In this document: piece by piece, positions 1 to 8,081 of the stretch
Position numbering within the stretch: position 1 is the stretch's first letter
Layout of the letters: every line of letters starts with the position of its first letter
Source of the DNA: PALSA-270 sp963770245
Lineage (GTDB): Bacteria > Acidobacteriota > Terriglobia > Terriglobales > Acidobacteriaceae
DNA: 64,000 nt
Assembly (NCBI GenBank): GCA_963770245.1
Contig: CAVYOX010000016.1
Location: forward strand, 434,001-498,000
Reading direction: 5' to 3'
Program-made: the position numbers and the translations under genes
Notes under the pieces: generated by a model
What the model saw: only the letters and a program-made list of their open reading frames with translations
The model's database searches: none
Told to the model about the DNA's origin: nothing

Positions 1-419
1 AGCACACGGCGAAAGACCGCTATGCCACTTTGTTTTTTGGGCGGTATAGCGATGCCACGCGAACTCTGCATTATGTCAACTGCGGGCACAACCCGCCCTT
101 ACTGCTGCGCAGGGGAGGTGCGGTCGAGAGGCTTGATGCGACCGCCACGGTACTCGGCCTATTCTCGGACTGGGACTGTTCCGTGGCCGAAATTCGGTTG
201 GAGACCGGAGACATCTTGTGTCTCTACACCGATGGGATCACAGAGACAACTGGTTACAATCGAGAAGAATTTGGCGAAGGGCGTCTTTTGGACGCACTTT
301 GGAAGAACCGGGACCTTGAGGCTTCGTACATATTGCAAAACGTTCAGAACGCAGCCGAACAATTCAGGCTGGGCGAGCAAGAAGACGATCTGACGTTGCT
401 GATCGTTCGTGCTCTGTAG
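1..419 (+). CDS. PP2C-type serine phosphatase (SpoIIE/RsbU), C-terminal part, cut by window edge
   Basis: Only the C-terminal ~138 residues are in the window; the frame is open to base 3 with no start, so the gene begins to the left. Visible SpoIIE/PPM motifs are RYATLFFGRY, NCGHNPPLLL, the LYTDGITE metal-binding aspartate segment, and the terminal EDDLTLLIV. Proteins of this family dephosphorylate anti-sigma-factor antagonists in partner-switching stress pathways or act as outputs of response regulators; the sensor part that would decide is missing. No anti-sigma or antagonist gene follows. A second, complete member lies at 24858-26042. Family confidence is high, role is inference. Confidence 0.9.
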   Translation, partial: HTAKDRYATLFFGRYSDATRTLHYVNCGHNPPLLLRRGGAVERLDATATVLGLFSDWDCSVAEIRLETGDILCLYTDGITETTGYNREEFGEGRLLDALWKNRDLEASYILQNVQNAAEQFRLGEQEDDLTLLIVRAL

Positions 420-746
420 CGACAAAACATGGGTCTGGTTCGGAGTCGCCACTCGCCCTGTTGAGCATTTGCAGTATCACCAAATCACAGCCGCAGGACG
501 ATCTCGATCCCCATGCCAGTCTTCGGAATGAGCACGGAATATACTTCCGGTCCCGCAGACGAGCCGTAAAATCCAGTTGCGCGAAGGATCAAGGCTGGCC
601 CGCAAGGGGTGTACTTTCGTGGCGCTCAGAGCGCCCACAATACACCGATTCTTCACAGCGGCAGTTAGTTGTCTTTCGTAACTTTCGCTTTCCCACCGTT
701 GTTCTCACACTAGAACTCTGTATGTGTTCATCGCTTCGAATTCGCC
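420..746. other. Intergenic stretch without a recognisable gene
   Basis: Reading frames here are short or carry no family signature I recognise on either strand. It presumably holds the promoter of the GGDEF/EAL gene at 747, but I see no convincing -35/-10 pair and no terminator hairpin after the phosphatase stop. Confidence 0.5.
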
Positions 747-2819
747 ATGAATAACGAACAACCTAAGAAGTCCCGCTCGACAGCAATGCGGCAGGTTGAA
801 GCAAGCGAGTGGTGGTTGTGGGGATTTGCCGTCACTGTCACGCTAGTGTTGATGACAGGCATCGTGTCTCTGACTTTTTCCGGCCCACACCTCCTAAAGA
901 ATTTTGAGTGGTTTGATCTCAAAGAGTGGGTACGTGGGCTGGCATGCCTTGTGCTCCTGTTCGATATCTACACGGTGTACCAGCAATTCCAACTCCAGCA
1001 AATCCGTCGTGAACTGGCTCAGCGCAATCAGCTTTTTGAAGTCATTACCGAGAATGCCGCCGATATGATCGCAGTTATCGATTGCGCCGGGAATCGGCTC
1101 TATAACAGCCCGGCCTATCAGAACGTTCTAGGATATTCGCCGGAAGAATTGAAGTTGACTTCTTCGGCGGAACAGATTCACCCCGAGGATCGGCGGCGAG
1201 TACTGGAAGCTGCGGAGAAAGCACGACTCACCGGACGGGGAGAGCGGCTTGAATACCGCATGCGCCACAAGGATGGGACATGGCTTGTTCTGGAATCCGT
1301 CGCCACAGCCATTCCTAATGAAGAAGGTCCGACCGAGAGACTCGTGATTGTCAATCGCGACATAACAGAGCGTAAACGGGCCGAAGAGGCACTCGCGCAC
1401 AATGCTTTGCATGACACTCTGACCAACTTGCCAAACCGTATCCTGTTTCTGGAGCGCGTGCGACATGTCCTTGCGCTTTCCCAGAGGCACACCGGCTATA
1501 AGTTCGCTGTGTTGTTCATTGATCTCGACGGATTCAAGGTTTTTAATGACAGCTTGGGTCACGCGGCAGGAGACGCCCTTCTAATCCAAGTTGCCCGCCG
1601 ATTGACTGTCTCCATTCGAGACGTTGATACGATTTCGCGCCCGGGTCTCGCGGAAGGCACAAGCACTATCGCGAGCGAAGTGAGTTTGGCAAGGCTGGGA
1701 GGCGATGAATTCACCGTACTGTTGGAGGACGTCGGAGATTGCGGCGATGCCATTCGGGTCGCGGAGCGCATTCAGGAGCGATTGGGCATTCCTTTTGTAG
1801 TGGAAGGACAAGAAGTGGTGACCACCGCCAGCATCGGGATCGCCTTTTGCGCAACTTCATACACCAATTCAGAAGATATGGTGCGCGATGCCGAAATAGC
1901 GATGCACCGAGCCAAGCGGGAAGGAAAAGCCCGCTGTCAGGTCTTCGATACTGCGATGCACACCTTTGCCGTCAAGAGAATGCGCCTCGAAACCGACCTC
2001 CGTCGAGCGCTGGAACTGGACGAATTCCGGGTCCACTACCAGCCCGTTGTGTCGTTAGAGAGCGGAAAGATTGCGGGATTCGAGGCCCTCAGCAGATGGC
2101 AACGGCCTGAAGGCCTCCTAGCACCTGCCCATTTCATCCAGATTGCTGACGAGACTGGAATTATCCTGCCAATGAACCGCCGGTTGCTGCGCGAAGCCTG
2201 CCTACAGCTTCGGGCATGGCACACTCAATTCCCTTGCGATCCGCCTCTTACCCTCAGCGTGAACATCACCCCGAAAGAGTTTGCCCAGCCGGACTTGGCG
2301 GCGCAGATCGGAACCATTCTGGTCGAAGTTGGAATCGACCCCAGCAGCCTCGACGTAGAGATCACGGAAACCATCGCGATGGCGGACCCGCAAAGATCGA
2401 GCCTCGTTCTTTCCGAACTGAAGAAATTGGGAGTTCACTTAAGCATTGACGATTTCGGAACTGGGTACTCTTCACTGAGCCGATTGCAAGGATTCCCGGT
2501 GGACGCCTTGAAGATTGATCGGACCTTCGTTTCTAAGATGGACAGCGACCTCGAAACAGGTGAAATCGTACGCATCATCATTATGCTGGCGCACAACCTT
2601 GGTCTGAAGGTCGTAGCCGAAGGCGTTGAAACGGCAGAGCAGATCCGCCTGCTCAAACAGCTGAAGTGCGAACTCGCGCAAGGGTACTTCTTCGCCCGGC
2701 CCGGAGACCACACCGCTGCTCAGGCCCTTTTGATGAGCAACTGTACGGCAGTGGCCCCGCCTTTTCCTACGGGCGTCGGGTTCCACAAAGCATCCGTGCC
2801 GCGAGAAAACCGGAGCTAA
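747..2819 (+). CDS. Membrane-anchored PAS-GGDEF-EAL cyclic-di-GMP protein
   Basis: A 690-residue protein with two N-terminal hydrophobic segments (about residues 22-45 and 62-82), a PAS domain (about 92-210, starting near QLFEVITENAADMIAVID), a GGDEF domain with intact GGDEF at 318-322, and an EAL domain with EAL at 446-448. The phosphodiesterase loop motif DDFGTGYSSL and EGVETAEQ are present, so both synthesis and breakdown of c-di-GMP look possible; which dominates cannot be read from sequence. An extra segment of about 20 residues (TISRPGLAEGTSTIASEVSL) lies just before RLGGDEF where most cyclases have only a few residues. It probably tunes motility or surface behaviour, perhaps the pili encoded further on (inference). 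Confidence 0.95.
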   Translation: MNNEQPKKSRSTAMRQVEASEWWLWGFAVTVTLVLMTGIVSLTFSGPHLLKNFEWFDLKEWVRGLACLVLLFDIYTVYQQFQLQQIRRELAQRNQLFEVITENAADMIAVIDCAGNRLYNSPAYQNVLGYSPEELKLTSSAEQIHPEDRRRVLEAAEKARLTGRGERLEYRMRHKDGTWLVLESVATAIPNEEGPTERLVIVNRDITERKRAEEALAHNALHDTLTNLPNRILFLERVRHVLALSQRHTGYKFAVLFIDLDGFKVFNDSLGHAAGDALLIQVARRLTVSIRDVDTISRPGLAEGTSTIASEVSLARLGGDEFTVLLEDVGDCGDAIRVAERIQERLGIPFVVEGQEVVTTASIGIAFCATSYTNSEDMVRDAEIAMHRAKREGKARCQVFDTAMHTFAVKRMRLETDLRRALELDEFRVHYQPVVSLESGKIAGFEALSRWQRPEGLLAPAHFIQIADETGIILPMNRRLLREACLQLRAWHTQFPCDPPLTLSVNITPKEFAQPDLAAQIGTILVEVGIDPSSLDVEITETIAMADPQRSSLVLSELKKLGVHLSIDDFGTGYSSLSRLQGFPVDALKIDRTFVSKMDSDLETGEIVRIIIMLAHNLGLKVVAEGVETAEQIRLLKQLKCELAQGYFFARPGDHTAAQALLMSNCTAVAPPFPTGVGFHKASVPRENRS

Positions 2820-2997
2820 AGCAGTCACTTCCGCCAACTCCTAGAAAAGCGCCAACTGGTCATGCGCGGCAGTGGTCGTGGGCCTGGTATGCGCTGCCAT
2901 AACGCCAGGAACACCGGAAGTTTACAGCCAGACTATTCCATACGCCCGAGGTACTGTCCGCCGCTCCAAGGCACAGATGCGGGCCACATCGGCCGGT

Positions 2998-3012
2998 TAG
3001 CTAGCTAGCTAG
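2998..3012. repeat. Short TAGC tandem tract
   Basis: TAGC is repeated three times followed by TAG (2998-3012). The last bases form the stop codon of the minus-strand gene at 3009-3227. Too short for a functional claim. Confidence 0.5.
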
Positions 3013-3227
3013 GGCCAGCGTTTGGCTCGGTCTTCCCACTCAGCAGCGCGGTCCGGTTGGGGCGTGGCGTTCACTGCAATCGAAGTGGCCAATCTCGGTT
3101 TGTTGTCATTTCCAGCTTCCTCGCCTTCCGACAGAAGAGGGGCTGCCACCCTCAACGCCTCCACTTCTTTTTCCAGCCTCGATACCTCAAGCTCTTTTTG
3201 TCTCAGAACCTCGTAAACGTTCTTCAT
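3009..3227 (-). CDS. Small coiled-coil protein of unknown function
   Basis: A 72-residue soluble protein beginning MKNVYEVLRQKELEVSRLEKEVEALRV, a heptad-like amphipathic helix predicted to form a coiled coil, followed by an acidic linker (SEGEEAGND) and a polar tail. Short proteins opening with MxNVYEVLRQKE and containing APLL are, as I recall, common in Acidobacteria, which is why I call this real rather than chance; I cannot verify this. It stands alone, with no operon partner on the same strand. Function unknown. Confidence 0.65.
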   Translation of the reverse strand: MKNVYEVLRQKELEVSRLEKEVEALRVAAPLLSEGEEAGNDNKPRLATSIAVNATPQPDRAAEWEDRAKRWP

Positions 3228-3534
3228 GCGAGCACCTTTGACATTCGTCAGAAATGTGGAACGCTATGTCGAACTTTGGATTTCTATCTGACGGCCAGGT
3301 TGTACCGACCTTTCTTCTTTTGAGAACAATCCAGTCCGGAGTGGGCTCTTAACCTTGATGCCAGAAGTAGCGGGTGGGCGGTCTTCAATACCAATACCCT
3401 TCCGCAATCCTCGCAACGATACCCTCAAGTCCTCAGAACAGGCAAGGTGGAATAATTCAAGGCCTTATTTGCATTTCGAATGCATCCGGGAGTTTATCGT
3501 ACACCTCAACTCTTGAAACAGTTAAGTGTGAAGG
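3228..3534. other. Intergenic stretch, nothing recognised
   Basis: About 300 bases between the small coiled-coil gene and the transposase remnant. No family-like frame, tRNA or clear hairpin seen. It may be the left flank of the former insertion element, but I could not find a matching inverted repeat. Confidence 0.4.
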
Positions 3535-3765
3535 ATGCGAGGCATAGATCATCAGCAGAATCAGATGTTCAGTTATTTGTCGCCGGAGACGCGGGTGCGG
3601 AAAGATCATCCGCTGCGAGCGATCCGGTCCATGGTGGACGAAGTGCTCGCCCAGTTGTCGGGACGGTTCCAGAGCAGGTACGCGAGCGCGGGCCGGCCAT
3701 CGATTCCTCCGGAGAAGCTGTTGCGGGCGCAGTTGCTGCAGTCCCAAACTCGCCTGGAGCATTGA
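3535..3765 (+). pseudogene. Transposase N-terminal remnant (IS5/IS1182-like, DUF772)
   Basis: The frame starts at ATG 3535 and reads as the N-terminus of an IS5/IS1182-type transposase: MFSYLSPETRVRKDHPLRAIR, MVDEVLAQLS, and GRPSIPPEKLLRA. Similarity stops abruptly after LLRAQLLQ and is followed by a few unrelated residues and a stop, about 75 residues against more than 400 expected. The DDE catalytic part is absent, so the copy is dead. The cytochrome c gene starts only 60 bases downstream, so the deletion that removed the element may have brought that gene to its present position (inference). Confidence 0.85.
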
Positions 3766-3824
3766 ATTCGGCAACGATCAAGTGTAGATTATGGGTCGCT
3801 CGGCAGGTCGAAAGAAAATTCCAA

Positions 3825-4850
3825 ATGAAGATGAAGAGATTCGGAAAAACTCTGGGGGTGATGTTCGCCGCGCTGGCGGTCGTTTTGGCCTCAGGGATCA
3901 CGCTCACGATCGGATGGCGTCCATTCATTGGACCGCGGGCGCGCACGCTGACCTCGCGCAAGTTCGAGAGCACGCCGGAACGCCTGGCACGCGGGGCGTA
4001 CTTGGTCAACAGTGTGACCGACTGCATGGACTGCCATGCGGAACACGATTGGACAGCGCACGACGCGCCCGTACTGCCGAACACGCTGGGCGCGGGCCAA
4101 GACATGAATTTCCTCAAGGGTTTTCCCGGAAAGGTGTATGCGCCGAATATCACTCCGGATGCGGAAACTGGCGCGGGAAGCTGGCGCGACGATCAACTGG
4201 CGCGCGCCATCCGCGAGGGCGTCGGCCACGATGGGCGGGCGCTGTTTCCCTTCATGCCGTATCCGGATTTCCGGGCCTTGTCCGACGAAGACCTGGCGTC
4301 GATCATCGTGTACCTTCGGTCGTTGCCGCCGGTGCGCAAGCAGCGGCCGACGACCGACCTGATTTTTCCGGTGAAATACTTGATCCGCAACGTGCCGCAG
4401 CCACTGGACGTGCCAGTGCCTGAACCCGATGTTTCGACTCCCGAAAAGCGCGGGAAATACTTGGTGACAATCGCTGGATGCGCGGATTGTCACACGCCGC
4501 AGGACGCACATGGGCAACCGCTGCCGGGCATGGACTTCGCCGGCGGGTTCATTCTTGATGGACGCTGGGGCCGCGTGGCGAGCGCCAATATCACTCCCGA
4601 CCCGTCGGGGATTCCTTACTACGACGCGGCGATGTTTACGCAGGCCATCCGCACGGGGTACGTCGGGGCGCGGCAGCTCAGCCAGATCATGCCGTGGCAC
4701 ACCTACCGCGGGATGACCGACGAGGATATCGCCGGCATGTTTGCCTACATCAAAACGTTCAAACCGGTGCGGCACCACGTAGACAACACCACGCCGCCGA
4801 CGTATTGCAAGCTCTGCCGCCAAACCCACGGCGGCGGAAACCAGAACTAA
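3825..4850 (+). CDS. Diheme cytochrome c, membrane-anchored or secreted
   Basis: I start at ATG 3825, which gives a signal/anchor sequence (GVMFAALAVVLASGITLTIGW); the open frame upstream is the transposase remnant region. Two cytochrome c domains follow, with heme motifs CMDCH (about residue 67) and CADCH (about 220), and probable axial methionines in FPFMPYPDF and QIMPWHTY. Each domain has the NITPD segment typical of the cytochrome subunits of alcohol or gluconate dehydrogenases. A third C-x-x-C near the end (CKLCRQTH) lacks the adjacent histidine and is not a heme site. No dehydrogenase partner gene is nearby, so the electron donor is unknown. It would work in the periplasm. Confidence 0.9.
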   Translation: MKMKRFGKTLGVMFAALAVVLASGITLTIGWRPFIGPRARTLTSRKFESTPERLARGAYLVNSVTDCMDCHAEHDWTAHDAPVLPNTLGAGQDMNFLKGFPGKVYAPNITPDAETGAGSWRDDQLARAIREGVGHDGRALFPFMPYPDFRALSDEDLASIIVYLRSLPPVRKQRPTTDLIFPVKYLIRNVPQPLDVPVPEPDVSTPEKRGKYLVTIAGCADCHTPQDAHGQPLPGMDFAGGFILDGRWGRVASANITPDPSGIPYYDAAMFTQAIRTGYVGARQLSQIMPWHTYRGMTDEDIAGMFAYIKTFKPVRHHVDNTTPPTYCKLCRQTHGGGNQN

Positions 4851-5150
4851 GAGGTTGTACCAAAATGGTCATCCACGCGGCCCAGGGTCCATCAAGCATG
4901 AACCCGCCGGGCGCTCGAGCCGCTCTACGGATTTACCCGCGCTGTACCGCTCCGAGATGCGAATTGCGCCCTTCAGATAGGGAAGCACAGGAGTCCATGA
5001 GCGAAGGCGAACAGCCCGATTTCCTGAAGATAGTGATTTCTAAACAGGAGATAGAGTCGGGTGACATCGGCGCAGCCCTGAACCCCCGCCGAGTACAATG
5101 CGAACAAGTTTCTTGAGCAGTGAAATGTGGATGAAAGCGCAGCATCTTGA
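4851..5150. other. Intergenic stretch, nothing recognised
   Basis: Three hundred bases after the cytochrome gene with no frame matching a family I know. The N-terminal two thirds of the DUF1772 gene whose tail starts at 5151 are not detectable here. Confidence 0.4.
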
Positions 5151-5333
5151 TTGAAAGACTGCGTGATCCTGCCGACCAATAAGCAGTTGCTCAATCCTGC
5201 GCTGGACAAGCATTCAGCACAGACGGGTCAGCTACTTGCTCGTTGGGCTATGTTGCATGCCGTGAGAAGTGTGCTCAGTGGTGCGGCGCTGTTGCTATTC
5301 CTCTGCCTAGTAATTTTCATGAAATCCGCTTGA
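5151..5333 (+). pseudogene. DUF1772 (anthrone-oxygenase-like) C-terminal fragment
   Basis: The fragment reads VILPTNKQLLNPALDK, then LLARWAMLHAVRSVLSGAALLLFLCLVI, which matches the end of DUF1772 membrane proteins (a PTNxxLLDPALD segment, then RWxxLHxVRxxLS and the last membrane helix). The frame is closed by a stop immediately upstream and no start with a ribosome site is present, so about two thirds of the gene is missing. Identification is from recalled family motifs. Confidence 0.6.
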
Positions 5334-5395
5334 TCCCAGAGAGTGATTGTCGTCACTGCTCGCTGATCCCCGACCGCTGCATACTAACGGCTGCA

Positions 5396-5755
5396 ATGCT
5401 GACAGCGATCAAACTCCTGCATACCGTGATTTGGGTCATTCTCGCCGGGAGCATCTTGGTACTGCCCCTCGCTGGCGTGTTGCGCCGATTCCGCTGGGCC
5501 GCGATCCTGACCGGGCTCGTGGCGCTGGAGTGCATTGTGCTGGCGGTCAACGGCGGGAGATGCCCGCTGTCCGACTTGGCAGCCCGACTCACCGTTGATC
5601 GGAACTCCAACTTCGACATCTACCTGCCGAACTGGCTGGCTAGCCACAACAAAACAATCTTCGGAACGCTGTTCGTAGTCAACGAATTGATACTGCTGTG
5701 GTGCTGGCTAAAGCGACCGCGATTATCATCGGCCAACGACGGCGGCACCCTGTGA
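5396..5755 (+). CDS. Small integral membrane protein of unknown function
   Basis: A 119-residue protein. I choose ATG 5396 because the frame upstream is non-membrane filler. Hydrophobic helices are at about residues 3-22 (LLHTVIWVILAGSILVLPLAG), 28-47 (WAAILTGLVALECIVLAVNG) and 83-103 (KTIFGTLFVVNELILLWCWL). Between helices two and three lies GGRCPLSDLAARLT followed by NFDIYLPNWLA, a pattern I associate with DUF2784-like membrane proteins, though the match is loose. Its stop codon overlaps the start of the next (truncated) frame as TGATG, so the two were once co-translated. No function can be assigned. Confidence 0.65.
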   Translation: MLTAIKLLHTVIWVILAGSILVLPLAGVLRRFRWAAILTGLVALECIVLAVNGGRCPLSDLAARLTVDRNSNFDIYLPNWLASHNKTIFGTLFVVNELILLWCWLKRPRLSSANDGGTL

Positions 5756-5937
5756 TGCAGGTGTTGAAGGCGGGCGTACTCTATTTCGCACTCGTGTTCG
5801 CAGTGGGCGAAGGCTATCACAACGGACAGGGAATTCTTTTTCGCCAGTGGGTCTCCACAATAAGAAAAGCCGATTCTGAGTCTGTGCGAGTTCCAAGGGC
5901 GCGGAGAATTCCGCGTCGTCGTAGGCAACGCGATTGA
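5755..5937 (+). pseudogene. Truncated membrane protein start fused to unrelated sequence
   Basis: Starting at ATG 5755 (overlapping the previous stop), the first residues MQVLKAGVLYFALVFAVG resemble the N-terminus of a small membrane protein family with an LKAGxxYFALVFGAGF motif. After about 18 residues similarity ends and the frame runs into what is, on the opposite strand, the SRAP remnant. I read this as a gene cut off by the rearrangement that also broke SRAP. Confidence 0.45.
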
Positions 5938-6177
5938 TCCGGGTGCTAACGGGTTAGCACCGTATCAGCCGAGCATCGTAGGGCTTCACCAGTACGCACA
6001 CCGCAGCCACATTCTGCATTCCGGGGTCAAGCCACAGGTCGTAGTTGTTGGAATCGAGAACGACGGCCATCCGGTTGTAGACGGCTGAAGTCGCTGCATT
6101 TGGGGTCGCGGTCAGGGTCGAGCAGGTCTCTACCGGGGAAATCCAAGGAGCCCTACTGTTTTGAAGTCGATGAAGCG
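5864..6177 (-). pseudogene. SRAP (SOS response-associated peptidase, YedK/HMCES-like) remnant with nonsense codon and inverted piece
   Basis: On the minus strand from 6130 the sequence reads ETCSTLTATPNA, then YNRMAVVLDS, YDLWLDPGM and KPYDARLIRC, the C-terminal half of SRAP. At 5954-5956 a TAA replaces the expected tyrosine codon, after which the same frame continues with PVSTRINRVAYDDAEFSAP and ends near QNRLF. On the plus strand at 6136-6177 the frame reads GKSKEPYCFEVDEA, which matches the mid-region of the same family (GKxKQPFCFEV) but in opposite orientation. The N-terminus with the catalytic cysteine 2 is absent. SRAP proteins shield abasic sites in single-stranded DNA; this copy cannot. 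Confidence 0.75.
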
Positions 6178-6219
6178 AACGGATGGAAGTGGCACTCACA
6201 TTCGGTACTTGTCTCTGGA

Positions 6220-7404
6220 TCACAGCTTTTCAACCGCAGCCAATTCCTCCCTAATGAGCTCATTGGGCAGCCTCGCGTAGCCCAAGTCTGCGGCGAATCC
6301 CTGTCCATCTGTCAACATCCACTGCAAGAAACGTTTGAGCGCAGCGCCCTCGGCGGGGACTATGGACTTTTTGGGAACCAACAGCCAGGTGAAGCTCGCG
6401 ATGGGGTAGGAAGATTCGCCGGAGGCGTTGGTCAATGAAACGCGAAAGTCATCGCCGCGAATAGATGCCGTCTTGGAAGCAGCTGCTGCCGATAAGCTCT
6501 TCAAGTCGGCCTTTATGAACTTTCCTGCGGGGTTACGAATCGAGCCGAATGGGAGATTATTTTGGAGCGCAAAGGTGAGCTCGAGATACCCAATCGAGTT
6601 GGGTGTCTCCTTCACCAAGCGGGCGAGACTCCCGTTGCCTTTGGCAGACGGCTTGCCAATAGGCCATTTAACGGCGATGCCGCGCCCGACTCGGTTCTTC
6701 CATTCGCCGCTAACTTTGGACAAAAATTCCGTCCAAATGTAGCTCGTTCCACTGGGGTCGCCCCGGTAGAGCACCTCAATGCGCCGGTCGGGCAGCGAAC
6801 TTCCGGGATTAATCCCAGTAATAGAAGGGTCGTTCCAATTGTGGATTGTACCCAGATATATACCCGCAAGCACTTCGGGCGTGAAGCGGAGTTCCCGCGT
6901 GATGCCCGGAAGATTGTAGATCGGCACGACGCCGCCTAAGACCGAAGGCAAGAGAAGCAGTTTGGTCGGAGCCTTCGCTAACTCCTCATCCGTCAAGGGA
7001 ACATCGGAGCCGCCAAAGTGAGACATTCCGTTAGAGGCTTGATGGATGCCTTCCGCAGAACCCGCTGGGAAATAGCGAAACCGCACCCCACGGTGCAATG
7101 TTCGGTATTCTTCGAACCACTTCGTGTAGATCGGTAAGGGAAACGTGCCGCCAACGCCGATCAGCTCGACGCTGGTCGCATCATTAGTCTGGGTTTGTGA
7201 CCATGCAGGCGGGAACCCCTGCCATGCAATCAGGCTGACCATGAAAGCAACAAAACACAACACCGCAAGGACTCTGCACTCACGAGCACTGCGCACGCTG
7301 TCACCGACGCGAGGTACTCGACGCCGATCCCCCGTAGTACGCTGGATGGCATTCTGCACGCTGTGCATTTCGACCAGAGGAATTTGCCGTTCGTCTGGGG
7401 CCAC
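6220..7404 (-). CDS. pstS: Phosphate ABC transporter substrate-binding protein, PstS family
   Basis: A 394-residue periplasmic binding protein. A hydrophobic export signal lies at about residues 45-66 (VLAVLCFVAFMVSLIAWQGF), with the mature part starting near SQTQTND. PstS motifs are GVGGTFPLPIYTKWF, the phosphate-contact segments AGSAEGIHQ and GGSDVPL, and DPSGTSYIWTEFL. The start is uncertain: GTG 7404 gives a long N-terminus before the signal, and ATG 7368 is as good. A strong AGGAGG at 7445-7450 precedes a GTG in another frame. No pstC, pstA, pstB or phoU lies in the window, so this is an orphan copy that may supply a remote permease or bind a related anion. Confidence 0.85.
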   Translation of the reverse strand: MAPDERQIPLVEMHSVQNAIQRTTGDRRRVPRVGDSVRSARECRVLAVLCFVAFMVSLIAWQGFPPAWSQTQTNDATSVELIGVGGTFPLPIYTKWFEEYRTLHRGVRFRYFPAGSAEGIHQASNGMSHFGGSDVPLTDEELAKAPTKLLLLPSVLGGVVPIYNLPGITRELRFTPEVLAGIYLGTIHNWNDPSITGINPGSSLPDRRIEVLYRGDPSGTSYIWTEFLSKVSGEWKNRVGRGIAVKWPIGKPSAKGNGSLARLVKETPNSIGYLELTFALQNNLPFGSIRNPAGKFIKADLKSLSAAAASKTASIRGDDFRVSLTNASGESSYPIASFTWLLVPKKSIVPAEGAALKRFLQWMLTDGQGFAADLGYARLPNELIREELAAVEKL

Positions 7405-7717
7405 AGAGGGACCGCCTCTCTTGTCCAGACTAGGCTCACTGTAACCTCCTGATTATTTTCAAAACTGTGCAACTTGGGACAGTCGGCGATTACGAAGGTC
7501 ATATGATCATCAAATTCCAAGTTCACCACTACGCCTGAAGATATCCGGTAACTGATGGCTACGGTGGAGACATCCGAGCGGGGCGACCATCCGCAAAGCG
7601 GGCATCGGATGCGTGGGCCGGTGGCCGACAGCTACATGCCGAAACCCGGCAAGCGTGTTCGCATCGCCGGTAAAGATGGGAGAGAAGCCTCTGTGGTCTG
7701 GCTAGGTTCAGACCGAC
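7405..7717. other. pstS upstream region and degraded left part of integrase
   Basis: It contains AGGAGG at 7445-7450 (minus strand) upstream of pstS. On the plus strand the catalytic-domain start of the integrase remnant should lie here but is not recognisable and is interrupted by a TAG just before 7718. No clear Pho box seen. Confidence 0.4.
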
Positions 7718-7942
7718 GTGCTTCGTCCGGAGTCGATCAAAGCGGGCCCGCCGCCGCTCGGCTGGCATGCATTCCGACACTCGTATCGCGCCAGGTTGGG
7801 CGAGATGGGAACCGGACCGGAAGTGCAGAAAGAACTGATGAGGCACAGCACGATTTCAATGTCGCTTGACGGCTACGGTCGCGGAGTTCCAGCCGCGAAC
7901 CGCGCAGCGAACACGCAGTTGGTGACCGCGTTGTTGCAGTGA
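7718..7942 (+). pseudogene. Tyrosine recombinase (phage-type integrase) C-terminal fragment next to a tRNA gene
   Basis: About 75 residues remain: GWHAFRHSYRARLGEMG, QKELMRHSTISMSLDGYG, then a short tail. The H-x-x-R pair, the second histidine (MRHS) and the nucleophile tyrosine (LDGYG) of the recombinase active site are all visible, but the core-binding domain and the first catalytic arginine are missing, and a TAG closes the frame just upstream. It ends 54 bases from the 3' end of tRNA-Leu, the classic attachment position, so this is likely the scar of a lost integrative element. Confidence 0.8.
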
Positions 7943-7996
7943 TTTTCCTTAATGGACTGTAACTGGACTGTAGCGGCTCGCAACTGATTGAAAGAA

Positions 7997-8081
7997 TGGT
8001 GCGAAAGGGGGGACTCGAACCCCCATGGGTTTCCCCGCCAGATCCTAAGTCTGGTGCGTCTGCCAATTCCGCCACTTTCGC
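7997..8081 (-). tRNA. tRNA-Leu, anticodon TAG, CCA encoded
   Basis: Read on the minus strand, the acceptor strands GCGAAAG (8075-8081) and CTTTCGC (8001-8007) pair over 7 bp. The anticodon arm is CCAGA-CTTAGGA-TCTGG, giving anticodon TAG. A long class II variable arm (GCGGGGAAACCCAT) and a T arm with GGTTCGAGTCC follow. The discriminator A and an encoded CCA complete the 3' end (7997-8000). Class II architecture plus anticodon identify leucine. Its 3' end faces the integrase remnant. Confidence 0.97.

Noticed and set aside
432..451. GAGTCGCCACTC seen after both PP2C phosphatase genes (also near 24850)
   Set aside because: The shared run is short, with no extended similarity around it; orientation relative to the genes differs. 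Probably coincidence.
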